This document shows, in pieces, positions 11,034 through 24,268 of a stretch of 64,000 nt of DNA. Source of the DNA: Boswellia sacra (taxonomy: Eukaryota > Streptophyta > Magnoliopsida > Sapindales > Burseraceae). The position numbers and the translations under genes were made by a program. Position 1 is the first letter of the stretch, and every line of letters starts with the position of its first letter. The notes under the pieces were generated by a model that was not told where the DNA came from, did no database searches, and was given only the letters and a program-made list of their open reading frames with translations. Location of the stretch: positions 1 through 64,000 of the forward strand of contig SNVD02002604.1 of NCBI GenBank assembly GCA_013180625.2, written 5' to 3'.

Positions 11034-11900
11034 ACAGCCATAATGTTTCACGGTTTAGACCGTGTGGCCTTAGGCGCTCAATGAGCCGAACTTGTACTTA
11101 AGTAAGCCATCAAACACTTGACAATGCCAAGCAAGATCAAAGGAAGCAAGCCAGAGTTAAACAATTGTTATTACATTATAAAGCAATTGTATAAGAGAGG
11201 TGTTACAAGGAAGTGTGCTGGACAAGCTCTCAAGGAGAGATCATCTACCTGCAAATGAGTGCTCACCCTTATTTATAAAGGAGCACCTCCTGAACTTGTG
11301 TCCATCAATGCGCCACTTGTTTATACCCTATTTGTTCTCTAGAAGGATCCTAAGATATTTACAAGCTTATCTTGTAGCCTAGAAATATCTACTAAACTCA
11401 AGACATATTTAGAGAACTCTAGACACTAGAGAGCTCCATGGTCTTCTAAAAGTTTTCGTAGTCTTCCACTCTCTTCCATCATCATCTGAAACCTTTTGGA
11501 GTCTTCTAGGGCCTCCTCATGTCTTTCGCATGCTTTCGAAGCCTTCCGAAGTATTCTAGAAGTGTCCGGAACGTCTTGGAACCTTCCAGAATGCCACGCC
11601 CAATTTATGCGCCATTAAATTCCTCTCATTATAAAAATCTCGAAACACTATGTCACTTACCCCAAATTCTAACTCCTAGGGGGTCATCCAAGTAATTTTC
11701 AGGCGCATGCGTGCGAGGCATGACAAGTCACTCTAAAAAGGAAAAAAAATAAAAAATTGTTATTTTTTCACTTTTGTATTCACTCCCAAGCTGGTTGTTT
11801 CTTTTGCTTCATGCAAGAGTGCTTCTAGAGCTGGTTGTCATCTTTGATATTTCTTTTTTCTCTTTGTTGTTTGTTTACGCTCAGTGGCTTTACATTGTTA
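11034..11900 (-). repeat. Probable LTR remnant, unclassified
   Basis: No gene is recognisable. Read on the minus strand, 11034-11720 resembles an LTR: a run of 'cttcgaaag/gttccaagac/ttctagaa' phrases, a TATA-like 'ttataaataagggtgagcac' (around 11255-11280) and a tail ending near 'gaaacattatggctgt'. No internal region or partner LTR is visible. 11720-11900 is T-rich with two 'gagctggttgt'-like phrases. Confidence 0.35.
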
Positions 11901-12299
11901 AAAAAAGTGGGAAAAAATCATAAGAAACAGGCAATGGCTACAGAAGCAGTGGGCACACCTTGTTTTAGGAGTTGCCTCGAGTGTTGTAGAGTCAGCATCT
12001 AATTGCATTGGACTAAAAGTATCTTATGTGTTCAAGTACAAAAGTTACATTGATGAGCTGAAGAATCGAGTTGAGTAGCTCAGATATGAAAGAGAACCGG
12101 TGGAAAGAGTCGTTGAAACTACTAGAAGTCAAGACGACAAGATTTATGACAGTGTTGAGCAATGGACAGTTGGAGTGGACAAGTTTACTGAAGAGATAGT
12201 AAAACCTATAATGCAGGATGAAGAGAAAGCAAAAAAGCGTTGTTTCCTAATTTGACTACACGTAGCACTTAGCAAGAAAGTGATCAAAGCTAAACCTAG

Positions 12300-13027
12300 C
12301 AACGGGTCGTGTTAAAACAGTTTCGTGTCGTTTCGTATTCGTGTCGTGTTAAATTATGTTAATTTAAATCCGATCCATTAACTAATTGGGTCAATATCTT
12401 AGAACCCAAACTCGACTATTAACTTAACGTGTTTTCCGAATCCAACTCATTTAACCCGTTGTTTATTTTAAAGTTAGAAAACAATGTGTAACACGATTTA
12501 TATAAATTCAAAACATAAACATAACTAATAGTTTATACCTTTAATATCTAACAAAATATTTTGAAATCTATTGAAATATCCAAATTTAATAAAATATGAA
12601 AACATAAAAGAAATTTTGTATTCAACATCATTCAAAGGTCTATCTAAAGCATATTTAAGAAAACAATTTAAAAGTGTCCAATTATTGAACGATTCCTGAA
12701 AATGAAATAGAACATTCTATAAGTTTCTTCCTTGTATTCCCTATCAAAATGTCATATACATACACACTTAAGAAAAAAATACTATAATTTGTTATATTTT
12801 ATTATATTTTTTTATGTATCATAGATAAATTTACTAAATTATCCTTAATATTAATCGGTTAAACGGGTAAAATAGTTTTTTATACGATAAACCCAAACAG
12901 GGTCTAATATCAAACAGGTTTCATTATGTTAACCCATTTACGACCCTATCTGATAATATGAGATCCAAAACACGTTTTTATCGAATGGGTTCGTATAGTG
13001 TCAACGTGTCGTATAGAATTTGCCAGG
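12300..13027. mobile_element. hAT-like non-autonomous insertion in the NLR linker
   Basis: This 728-bp AT-rich segment interrupts NLR homology between SKKVIKAKPS and LVKATRD. It is flanked by CCTAG at 12295-12299 and 13028-13032. The ends carry 'gggtcgtgtt...cgtgtcgtgtt' on the left and the inverse 'aacgtgtcgtatag' on the right, a style common in plant hAT MITEs. Terminal repeats are imperfect and no transposase is present, so the class is inferred. Confidence 0.5.
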
Positions 13028-13296
13028 CCTAGTTAAAGCAACAAGGGATTGTGCCATTCTCTTGGTAAATGGAAGCTTTAGTGATGTTTCTTACTACCGT
13101 GTGCTACAGAGGGCAGAATCTGAATGTGTTAGGGGCTATCAGGCCTTTGATTCTAGGATTCCAATTCTGGAAAAAATTATGCAGGCATTAGCAAATTCCA
13201 ATGTCTACATGAATGGAGTGTACAGAATGCATGGTGTGGGCAAAACCACACTAGTCAAAATAGTTGTTGCAAAAGCTAGAGAAGATAATTTATTCT

Positions 13297-13819
13297 TGTT
13301 ACAGAAAATAACGTCAAACACAAGATCAATAGGCTCAAAACATCACCTAAAGAAAGAACAAAGTAGAGAAAAATAGAGATATAAGAGAAGACACACGAGA
13401 TTTACGTGGTTCAACAATATGCCTACGTTCACGGGACCAACCAAGAAATATACTCTTCACTAGAAAAAAAATACTTACAAGATTTTAGAGAATCTTCACA
13501 ACCTCTCAACTAGAAGTTCTCATACACCCTTAAATAGAGCTTTTATGTGTTATGTCATATGTTATATCAAAGCACTACTAAAAATCACCTATTTATATTA
13601 CTATAGTCCCCAGACTAGTAGGATAACAAATCCTAATAGCATTAGACAACAGAACACAAAATAGGATAGCTTTCCTAAATAAATAGGAAATTAGATGTAC
13701 AATCCTAAATAAGATAAATCATAATCCTAGAGGAACAACAATTCACAATTAACTAATATCCTAAACATGAATCTATTAATTAATCTAATCTTAGTAGGAA
13801 AAGGATTCCTATTTCAACA
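13297..13819 (-). repeat. 3' LTR of C2
   Basis: It reads TGTTACAGAAAATAACGTC ... GATTCCTATTTCAACA on the plus strand. The adjoining plus-strand bases ttctcccacttgaagg are the reverse of the polypurine tract (CAAGTGGGAGAATGTTGAA overlapping the LTR edge), which fixes the minus orientation. It aligns along its length with 24269-24768. Confidence 0.9.
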
Positions 13820-13923
13820 TTCTCCCACTTGAAGGCTTGTTTCTCTTCTATCACAAAAATATTCCAAAGTTGTTTCCTTGTTACCAACGATCAAGTAGCA
13901 TCAAGCCCAAGAGAAATCTTGGA

Positions 13924-16556
13924 TCAAATGAACTTCTCCCTCGTGATAGGCTTAGTCATCATATCTGCGATGTTGTTGTCATTGTGAACCTTCTGCAATA
14001 AGATTTGACCACCTTTCAAAGCGTCACATATTAAGTGATACTCAGTCTCAATGTGTTTTGTCCTTGAGTGAAATATCGGGTTTTTGACTAAACATATCGC
14101 ACTTTGACTTTCACAATAGATCATAATCACCTTTTGTCATACTTGAAAATCATTAAGTAATCTCTTTAACCAAGTAGCTTCTTTACATACTTCCGTAGTT
14201 GCCATATACTCAGCTTTTGTAGAAGACAATGTAATCTTGCATTGTAACTTAGACATCCAACTAACAGCTCCTTCTATCATAAAGAATACATAACCAGTGG
14301 TAGACTTTTGTCTATCTCCATCTCCTGCAAAATTTGAATCCACAAACCTAACCAGCTGCAAATTTTGACCACTATAACATAATGCAGCCTCTGAAGTACC
14401 CTTCAAGTAATGAAGCATCCACTTCACTATAGCCTAATGATCTTTACCTGGATTAGCCTTGTATTTACTCATAACTCCCACTGCATGTGCAATGTTAGGT
14501 CTAGTACACGTCATGACAAACGTAAGGCTCTGTACTATCGATGAATATAGTACTCAAGACATATCTGCCTTTTTCGCTTCAGTGCTAGGGGACTGATCTA
14601 AAGACAATTTATAACCAACAGGAATTAGAGTACTGACTAGTTTAGCATCTTGCATATTGAAGCGGCACAAGATCTATTCAACATAACTTCTCTAAGTTAT
14701 CCAGACTTTCATGTTCTTTCTGTCTCTTAATACTGCGATTCCAGGAATCCTACTAATAGGTCCTAAATCTTTTATGTCAATCTCCTTAGTCAAATGAGCT
14801 TTCAAGTTTGCAATACCTTTGTACTGGTACCAGCAACTAACATATCATCTATATATAATAACAAGATCATGAAGTCACATTTACCATGACTATAAAAGTA
14901 GGCACAATGATTGACTTCATATCTTTGGAAACCTAAGCTCAAAATAAAATAATTAAGTCGCTTATACCAACACCTTGGCGCCTATTTTAAACCATATAGT
15001 GATTTGGTCAACCTACTAGCCAAATTCTTTTTGTTTTGCTCAACAAAGCCTTCAGATTGAGTCATATAAATGTTTTCTTCAAGATTCCCATGCAAGAAGT
15101 AGTTTTGACATCTAACTACTCAAGTTCTAAATCAAGTGCAACCACCAAACTCTATGAAGTACAAATATTAAACAAACAACTGGAGAGATAATCTCATTGA
15201 CGTCAAAACCGGATTTCTAAGGATAGCTTTTTACCACTAACCGAGCTTTATATCTTTTGATATTCTGATAGCATCTTTCTTGAGTTTGTAAACTCATTTA
15301 CAATCAATAACCTTTCTCCCTATACGTAACTGAACTAATTGCCATGTTTTGTTTTTGTGTAGAGCCTCTATCTCCTCTTCCATAGCTATTCTCCATTGGG
15401 TAGCATCCTTGGATTCATAAGCTTCTTGATATGAACAAGGCTCATGCTCTTTAGTGATACAAGCATAAGCCTTGACATAATCTTTGAGCCAAACTGAGGG
15501 TCTTTGATCTCTAACAAGTCGGCTTTGATTTTATTAGGTTTCACCCTCTTCTATTTCATGCTCATAAACATTATCATCCTCTTCAACTATTTAATCAACT
15601 TGTTGGTCATGTTGATCTTGAATTTCATGTGAAGTTTCAAATTCTACTATCTTCATTATTTGTGAGCTTGGTTGCTCTTTCTTTTGCATTGAATCTTCAT
15701 TGAAGATAACATCTCAACTAATAATAACCTTATAGTAGTAAGGTCCCATAATCTGTACTCCTTTAATCTATCTGCATAGCCAAGAAAAAAACACTTTCTA
15801 GATCTCGGATCTAGCTTAGTTCTATGCTCTTTAGCAAACATAAGCATCACAACCAACTATAGAAAGAGTGAATAATTGACAAGTTTCTCCGACCATATCT
15901 CTTTAGGAATCTTGCAATCCAATGCAATACTATGAAAATGATTTACCAAGTAACATGCGGTGTGTACTACCTCTGCCCAAAATGTTCTAGCCTAGCATAA
16001 CTCAACATACTCCTAGCATGATGCACAAGTGTACAATTCATCCTTTCGACTGCTTCATTTTGTTGTGGAGTTCTTGGAATCATCAGATTCTCACTTTGCC
16101 ATGTTTATTATAAAACTCCTTAAAATATGATGAGATGTACTCTCCTCCATTATCAGTTCTTGGACATTTAATCTTTTTCTCTTTTTGATTTTCCACAAAA
16201 GCCTTAAACTTTTTAAAATAATCAAAAGCTTCATTCTTCCTTTTGAGCATATGTACCTAAACGTTTTTAGAGAAGTCATCAATGAATGAGATAAAATACT
16301 TTGCACCTCCAATAGATGCAACAGGAGCCTCCCAAATATCAGAATGTATCAAGTGTAATACATCCTTACTTCTAGCAGTGGATGAAGGGAAACTTGTTTT
16401 ATGATGCTTTCCATAGACCTAGTTTTCACAAAATCTAAATCAATAGATTTTAATCTAGGCAGTAAATTTCCATCAAGGAGTAACTTCAGTCCTTACATGC
16501 TCATATGCCCAAAACGTCTATACCAAATTGACATCGAATCTGACATAGCATTAATA
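13924..16556 (-). pseudogene. Copia integrase, RT and RNase H remnants (C2)
   Basis: RNase H is the best preserved: FVDSNFAGDGDRQKSTTGYVF and LSSTKAEYMA (14137-14427), followed by CESQSAICLVKNPIFHSRTKHIE and ADMMTKPITREKF (13924-14130). RT (about 14430-15640) is recognisable only by position and scattered codons between stops. KLDPRSRKCFFLGYADRLKEYRLWD (15656-15856) belongs to the integrase/RT linker. Integrase core homology around 16091-16321 is read in an alternate frame, with a second degraded copy at 16962-17192 created by the local duplication. Confidence 0.8.
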
Positions 16557-17600
16557 CACTATAAGAAAAACAGTTTTTTGCGACAAAATTTTTTGCGACG
16601 AAATAAAATTCGTCGCAAAAAGCGGCCTTTTGCGACAAAATTATTATTTCGTCACAAAAGTTAGCATTTCAAAAAAAAGATATTTTGCGAGGAATTTTTC
16701 GTCGAAAAATAAAACCTTTAGCGATAAATATAGAAAGAGTGAATAATTGACAAGTTTCTCCGACCATATCTCTTTAGGAATCTTGCAATCCAATGCAATA
16801 CTATGAAAATGATTTACCAAGTAACATGCGGTGTGTACTACCTCTGCCCAAAATGTTCTAGCCTAGCATAACTCAACATACTCCTAGCATGATGCACAAG
16901 TGTACAATTCATCCTTTCGACTGCTTCATTTTGTTGTGGAGTTTTTGGAATCATCAGATTCTCACTGTGCCATGTTTATTATAAAACTCCTTAAAATATG
17001 ATGAGATGTACTCTCCTCCATTATCAGTTCTTGGACATTTAATCTTTTTCTCTTTTTGATTTTCCACAAAAGCCTTAAACTTTTTAAAATAATCAAAAGC
17101 TTCATTCTTCCTTTTGAGCATATGTACCTAAACGTTTTTAGAGAAGTCATCAATGAATGAGATAAAATACTTTGCACCTCCAATAGATGCAACAGGAGCC
17201 TCCCAAATATCAGAATGTATCAAGTGTAATACATCCTTACTTCTAGCAGTGGATGAAGGGAAACTTGTTCTATGATGCTTTCCATAGACCTAGTTTTCAC
17301 AAAATCTAAATCAATAGATTTTAATCTAGGCAGTAAATTTCCATCAAGGAGTAACTTCAGTACTTACATGCTCATATGCCCAAAACGTCTATGCCAAATT
17401 GACATCGAATCTGACATAGCATTAATAACTACAAGAAAAACAATTTTTTGCGACAAAATTTTTTGCGACGAAACAAAATTCGTCGCAAAAAGAGGCCTTT
17501 TGCGACAAAATTATTATTTCGTCACAAAAGTTAGCATTTAAAAAAAAAGATATTTTGCGAGGAATTTTTCGTCGCAAAATAAAACCTTTAGCGATAAATA
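15858..17600. repeat. 871-bp tandem duplication across the copia/CACTA junction
   Basis: 15858-16728 and 16729-17600 are near-identical, with roughly ten visible differences. Examples are tgttttatg/tgttctatg, cagtcc/cagtac, taccaaatt/tgccaaatt, cactataag/actacaag and agcggcc/agaggcc. The unit starts in copia integrase and ends about 170 bp inside the CACTA left arm. The second copy has therefore duplicated the CACTA left terminus. Confidence 0.9.
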
Positions 17601-17814
17601 TTCATTTCCTCACTAAAAACTCGAGTGACTAATTAGGGAAGTATTTTTTGCGATGAAATAAGCCTATTGCGACAAATTTTTTGTCGCAAAACGTATTACA
17701 CAAAGACGGCATTTTGTGACAAAAATTTTATAGCAACATGAATATTTTTTGCGACAAAAATATGTTTCTCGGGAAAAAAAGACCTTTTGTGACAAAAAAT
17801 TTCTCACTAAAGGC

Positions 17815-18620
17815 CATTCTAATTTACCATACATATATGGCAATACTTGACATTTTGCGACGAAAAAATAATTCCTCGCAAAATGTGACCTCTTGCGAGG
17901 AAATTTTCCTCGCAAAAAATCTATTTTTCGCGACAAAAAATTCATCGCGAAAAGCTATTTTAATTTACCATGCACACGTGGCAATACTGGACATTTTTGC
18001 GACAACAACGTGATTCCTCGCAAAATATGACTTTTTGCAAGGAAAATTTTCTCGCAAAATGTGACTTTTTGCGAGGAAAATTTTCTCGCAAAAAGTCACA
18101 TTTTGCGACAAAAAATTCCTCACAAAACGCCATTTTAATTTACTATGCACACTTGACAATATTGGATATTTTGCGACGAAAATTTAATTCGTCGCGAAAT
18201 GTGACCTTTTGCGACAATAAATTTCTCGCGAAAAGCCATTTTAATTTACCATGCACACGTGGCAATATTGGACATTTTGTGACAAAAAACGTGATTCCTC
18301 GCAAAATGTGACCTTTTGCGAGGAAAATTTTCTAGCAAAATGTGACTATTTGCGAGGAAAATTTTCTCGTAAAAAGTCATATTTTGTGATAAAAAATTCC
18401 TCGCGAAAAGCCATTCTAATTTACTATGCACACTTGACAATATTGGATATTTTGCGACGAAAATTTGATTCGTCGCAAAATGTGACCTTTTGCGACAATA
18501 AATTCCTCGCAAAAAAGTTAACCTTTTGCGAAAAAAATTTCTCGCGAAAAGCCCGTCTAACTTATTATGAACGCATGACAATACTGGACATTTTGTGACG
18601 AAAATATGTATTCCTTGCAA
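17815..18620. repeat. Higher-order tandem repeats in the CACTA 1 left arm
   Basis: The phrase taattta(c/t)(c/t)atgcacac(g/t)tg(g/a)caata recurs at about 17820, 17963, 18137, 18244, 18418 and 18558, each followed by tggacattttgcgac-like sequence. Anchors atgcacac at 17970, 18145, 18251 and 18426 give alternating spacings of 175 and 106 bp, a 281-bp higher-order unit. Confidence 0.8.
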
Positions 18621-18967
18621 AATATGGTCTTTTGCGAGAAAAAATTCCTCGCAAAAAGTTATTTTTTTAAAATTAAAACTTAATAACTTTCCTCTTTTGT
18701 TTTCTTCTCTTTGTTCGTGGTTCGTCTAATATAGAAGTCTTTGTTTAAAAAATGACAAAAAAAAAGAATAAAGAAAGTATTAAAGATCTAATTTGATTTT
18801 ATATAAATTGACAATTTTTAAATATAGTAAGGTCATTTGGATATTCACACAAATTTTTATTAAAAAAAAGACCATTTGTGATTCCATTCATGCTTTTAAA
18901 TGTGAAAAACTATTAAGATATTCTAAATTTAGTGTTTGTAAAAGAGATAAATAATTAAAATAAACTC

Positions 18968-18975
<8 letters not shown>

Positions 18976-19010
<35 letters not shown>

Positions 19011-19021
19011 GTGTGTGTGTG
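18976..19021. repeat. (GT)n microsatellite
   Basis: About 23 GT units with one gc interruption, inside CACTA element 1. Confidence 0.95.
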
Positions 19022-22000
19022 ATATGAATCGTTAATAATCTAATAATCAAGCATAAAATTTATTGCTAATTATTTATATATAATCTAATTTATATGTGAT
19101 TTATATATGTCTAACTGCTAAATTACAATTATGATAAACTTATTACCATGACTAATTTTTAATTGATGAAAATGAGATTGGAAAAAAAATCTAACTTCTA
19201 AAAATCTAATTTATTTTTCAACGTTTAATTATATGTCAAATAAATATAAATAAATAAATAATTAATAATCATGTAATGTTGCCTATAATTATGTTTTTTA
19301 TTTTTTTGTTATAAAGTGTATTAATTTAGACAATATATTTCTCTTAGACTTTTAATTTTTATCGTATAGCTTTGAGTAAATTGTTGAGATATTTTAAACA
19401 ATTGTTAGAGTTTATTTTAAGGGAGATAAATAATTAAAATGAACTCTATAACAAAAAATAAATACATTTGTTACATATTGATTACTATATGAATAATTAA
19501 TCATTTACTGGTAAATGGCAAAAACTAATTTTCAATTCGTAATACATATGATACTTGTAACATATGTATATGTATATATGTCTAATAATTAAATTACTTA
19601 TATGAAAAAAATATTTTTTATAATTGTAAAAAATATTTTTAATAATTGTTATTTTTATAAAAAAATGGATAATTAATTTAAAGGCATTCTATACTTGAAA
19701 ATAAATGCAATTTTGTTACATTTTTATATAATTATAATATGAATAAGTAATCATTTACTAATCAAATTAGAAAAGCTTATTTTCAATTTCTTATAATAAC
19801 AAATATGACATATATAGATATCTAATTATTAAATTACAACTATTACAAACTTATGGTTTGCATTTGTCAAGATATTTTAAATATTAATTGTTAGCATTTG
19901 TAAAATGAATAAATAATAAAAAAATATTCACTAAAAGTAAATGCATTTGTTACATAATAATTATAATATGAATATTTGATCATTTATTTATTAAAATATT
20001 AAAAACTTATTTTCAATAACTCGCACATGACAATTATGTCATATGTATAGATGTTTAAGCATTATACATTTATTAATGATAGTTGACTTGTATGTATTTT
20101 GTTAACACTTTAATACATATGACAATTATGACATACGTTTATATGTTAATAATTAAATTATCTCCATCACAAATTAATTTTTTAAATTTGTAAAACATAT
20201 TTTTAGTGTTTTTAAAAGAAATAGATAATTAAAAAAATTATAGCTAAAATGAATAGAATCTTTTTGTTACATATATGATTATAATATCAATAATTAATTA
20301 TTTATTGATCACTAAAGAATTTTTTTTTTGTAATTCCTCATATAACAACTATGACATATGTATAAATGTCTAACTATTGTTTACATTTGTTAAATAATTC
20401 TTGAGTTGTTGTACCTATTTTATTAACATTTTAATACTCAATAAAAAATAATTAAATACCATATAATGTTTTATATTTCTATTGTATATGGTTGTTATAT
20501 TATTTATTAATTTGTCATCAAATTATTTAATACCAATCCAATATTATATAAATTTAATTATGGATAAAAATTTAATTAATAAATAAACTTATAATTATCC
20601 AAGTCTAAGTATGGTTTATTTAAATATTTTTAATTTTAGATTTAGATTTTAATTTTAATATTTTTTTAAAGACTTATAGTGACAAAAATTTTGTCACAAA
20701 AGATTAGCATTTTGTCGCTAAAGATTAGCATTTTAGACTTTTAGCGACCACTTTAAAATTCCTCGCAAAATGGGGTCTTTTGCGAGGAAAATTTAAATTC
20801 AAATTCGTCGCAAAAACTAAATTTTAGGCGGACTTTTTCCCGCCTATTAAATTTCAAAATTTTTACACCTCTAGCGACAAAATATTTTTCAATAGCTCAC
20901 ACATGATTGTTATGCCATATGTATAGATGTCTAACTATTTTACATTTGTTAATGATTGTTGACTTGTATGTATTTTGTTAACACTTTTATCCTCAATTAA
21001 TTAAAACTAACTAAATACCATGCAATAATTTTATATATCTAATGTATGTGGTTAATACATGATTAATTAATTGACATTAAATTATTTAATATTAACCTAA
21101 TATTAAATAAATTTAATTATGTTGGATAAATTTATTTAATTACTAAATAAATTTATAATTATCAAAGTCCAAGTATGATTAATTTCAAAATCTTCTTAGT
21201 TTTTTATTATAATTTTCACATTTGTATACTTTTTATGACAAATAAAAGAGTCTTTAACATTTTTTTAAGATTTTTAGTGATGAAATTTTCGTCGCAAAAA
21301 GATTAATATTTTGTTGCAATATATGATGTTTTGCGATGATTTAATTTCATCGCAAAATGAGGTTTTTTGCGACGAAATACGAATTTATATTCGTCGTAAA
21401 AAATAAAATTTAGGCGGACTTATTCCCGCTTGAGAATTTTGAAAATTTCAAGTTCTTTAACGACGAAAAATTTGTCGCTAAAGATCAAAATTTTTGTCGC
21501 AAAATGAAATTTGGGCGGACTTTTTCCCGCTCTTGAAATTTCAAAATTTTGAAACTCTTTCTCGACGAAAATTTTGTCGCAAAAAAAATTTTTGGCGAAC
21601 TTTTTCCCGCTTTGATTTTTTTCATAATTTTAAAAACTATTTCGCAAGAAAATTTTTGTCGCTAAAGGTTAAAATTTCGTCGCAAAATATCTAACTTTTA
21701 TTATATATACATGGGTTAATTTTTTAGATTGTTTCATTTTCTTCTATCACTTCCAATTCTCTACTCCTTTTCTTTTCCCAACATTTGGTAAATACTTTTA
21801 CTCTTTCTTTTACTTTTGTGTTGTAATATATTTTCTTTAATAGTTTAATATATTTTTATTTATTTTAATATTTGATTGATATTATTGTCTTTTATTTGAT
21901 AGGTATTTTTTAAGATGGAATACAACTCAACATTCTCAACATTCTCAAATTCTTTGCTTCTTCAACATTGTTTTTTTTTCATAAACTCATTTTTTATGCT

Positions 22001-22794
22001 TTAATTTTTACTTAACATTTTATTTTTATTTTATTTTTTTAATAGGTATTTTTGAAGATGGGTTGTACTTGAAAATTTGGGGATTCATACAAAGTCAACA
22101 ACAAAAGAATTTTTAGAGGATGAAGTTTTGTATTTTTCTTTCTCTTTTTTGTATTTTTTTTTAATTTTGCTATGTACAAAGGTTGATATATTGTAAAAAT
22201 ATATTGTGATAAATTTTTTGTAATTTGTTGTTAATTAATAAAATTATTAATACAAAGAATTAAGTTGTGTAATGAGACATGTCATTTATTCTAAAATTTA
22301 TAACTAATTAAAAAATAAAATTTGTAAATTCTTAAAAAATAATCAATTTTCGTGTTAAAAATTTATTGCGACGAATTTTTTGTCGCTAAAGGTAGTATTT
22401 AGCGAGAAAAAATTGGTCGCAATAAACTTTTTTAACTAAAATAATTTTATTAAAAAATGAGTTATTTTCTAAAAATTTGCGACAATATTGGAATTCATTG
22501 CAAAATATACTCTTTTGCGACAATTTTTATTTTGTCGCAAAAAGTTGACGTTATGTGATCTTTTTTGTGACGAACTATTTGTCGCAGAATACCACTTTTT
22601 GCGAGAAAAATTTTGTCGCAAAAATACTTTTTGCGAGGAATTCCAGAATCATCGCAAAAAAACCTATTGCGACTCACATATTGCGACTGGAGCGCGACGA
22701 ATTTATTTTTGTCGCAAAAACTTATTGCGACGAAATTTTATCTTTTTGCGACGAAAAATTTCGTCGCAAAAAGTAATTTTTCCCGTAGTGATAA

Positions 22795-24060
22795 TTACGC
22801 TTTGTCGACTACGGTTTCTCCTATCAAATGGTACAAGCCAACTATTAGCTCTCCTTTTGCAACTACTAGAGCTCTTTTAACTACCTTCATTATCCTATTT
22901 TCTTCAAAAAATTTGAAACCATCTTGATCAAACTTTCCCAATGACAAAAACTATTTCCAAGAGCCAACACATGTCGTATACCATTAGTATTATGCATAGA
23001 ACCATCAAACATCTCTATTCGAACATCTCCGACTCCTACTATTTTACATGTGTTATTATCAACCATGTAAATAGTCCCTCCCCTAGATCGATAAGTATAA
23101 AACCAATCTCGATGTGATGTCATATAGAATGAAGCAGTCGAATCTAAAACCCATTGATATTGCATACCTTCCTAAGCAACCGATAACACCTCTCCCTCTT
23201 CATATGAATAGTAATCTTCAACTATGTTTACTTGGGAATTCTTTGATTCTGATACATGTAGATTAGGCTTGGAATCTTCTTCCTTTTAAATCTACAATAT
23301 TTTCTCATATGGCCTGGTCTTCCGCATTTCCAACATTTTCCTCGTTTCTTGCCCCTTGACTTGATTTAGATTTATGGCCACTAGTCTTTTTAGTAGGTCT
23401 ACCTCGTGCCATCATTGCATCACCTGAAGAACCACCATTTGATTTTCTTTCGTGCTTATTTAGTCAATAATAAAGATTCCATTGATTTGTAGGTGAGAGT
23501 TGTATCTTTATTAATGTTCATCATGAAGGTACCACAAATTAGGTAAAGATCAAAGCAATAAAGTAGCTCTTTCCTTTTCATTGATGTTTGTATCGATAGC
23601 TGCTAATCTACTAATCAAGCTATTAAATTCATTCAAGTGTTGTTGCAAAGAGGACCCTTCCTCCATTTTAAGGTTGTAAAGCTTCATCTTTAGAGAGATC
23701 ATATTAGACGTGGATTTCCCCTCATAAATGGATTGTAGTTTGTCCCACAAACCTTTAGCTATAGTTTCTCCAGATACATTGAATAAAACAATCCCATCTA
23801 GTGCAAGATGAAAATCTGTCATTATCAATTCGTCTTTCTCTGCAAAAACTATATCAGTCATCTCATCTGGTTCTGCCTCCTTTCCATTTAAGGCTATTGT
23901 ACATCCATCCTTAATCAGAGCTACTCACATTTTCAACTTCCATACTGCATAATTTGAACTGTTGAACCTTGGCTACTCAAATTCGGTGGAACTGGATGAC
24001 GTATTTAACTTGAACCCAAAACACTGATCTTGTGTTTTGACAACAAGCTTGGCTTTTCCA
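22795..24060 (-). pseudogene. Copia gag and protease remnants (C2)
   Basis: Read on the minus strand from the primer site: a degraded gag (MTDIVFAEKDELIMTDFHLAL, LWDKLQSIYEGKS, LKMKLYNLKMEEGSSLQQHLNEFNSLISRL; 23550-23861), a zinc knuckle near 23300-23345 (CWKCGRPGHMRKYC), and the protease/pre-integrase segment WVLDSTASFYMTSHRDWF..VGVGDVRIEMFDG (22890-23165). The LDSA protease motif is altered to LDST. Stops and frameshifts separate the blocks. Confidence 0.8.
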
Positions 24061-24253
24061 AATTTTCACTACAGCAATGAATAGTACCCACTAAGTAAGC
24101 TCTCAAGAAAGATTGGAGGGGCCATAAATGGTTCTACTTAAAATCCAACCTCCTTAGACAGTCTAGTCTTTTTGACAAAGCTTACCCAGACTGTAACTAT
24201 TCACACCACAAATCCAAATTTGCAACAGAAGCCAAAAACCAAACTCTAAACCA

Positions 24254-24267
24254 AACTCTGATACCAA
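24254..24267 (-). promoter_or_regulatory. Primer binding site of C2
   Basis: The reverse complement reads TTGGTATCAGAGTTTGG across this point, complementary to initiator tRNA-Met, directly inside the 5' LTR. Confidence 0.85.
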
Positions 24268-24268
24268 T

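Larger units (their letters stand above)
16557..22790. mobile_element. Non-autonomous CACTA element 1 with TTTGCGACGAAA repeats
   Basis: Termini are CACTATAAGAAAAAC at 16557 and ...TTTTTCCCGTAGTG at 22790 (inverse CACTACGGGAAAA). They are flanked by the 3-bp duplication ATA (16554-16556, 22791-22793), which is diagnostic of CACTA/En-Spm. The internally duplicated left end at 17428 reads ACTACAAG, lacking the first C. Both arms are packed with TTTTGCGACGAAA / TTTCGTCGCAAAA motifs in both orientations (16570-18660, 20670-21700, 22350-22775). No transposase domain is found in about 6 kb; apparent reading frames in the arms are products of the repeats. The interior (18700-22300) is AT-rich. Confidence 0.88.

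Noticed and set aside
17664..18620. Several open frames of 90-124 codons on both strands with similar peptides (for example HFATKNSSQNAILIYY)
   Set aside because: They arise from GCGACGAAA repeats in the CACTA arm, overlap on both strands and match no protein family.
16557..18660. CRISPR-like array of short repeats
   Set aside because: Repeats are in both orientations with irregular spacing, typical of CACTA subterminal repeats in a plant genome.
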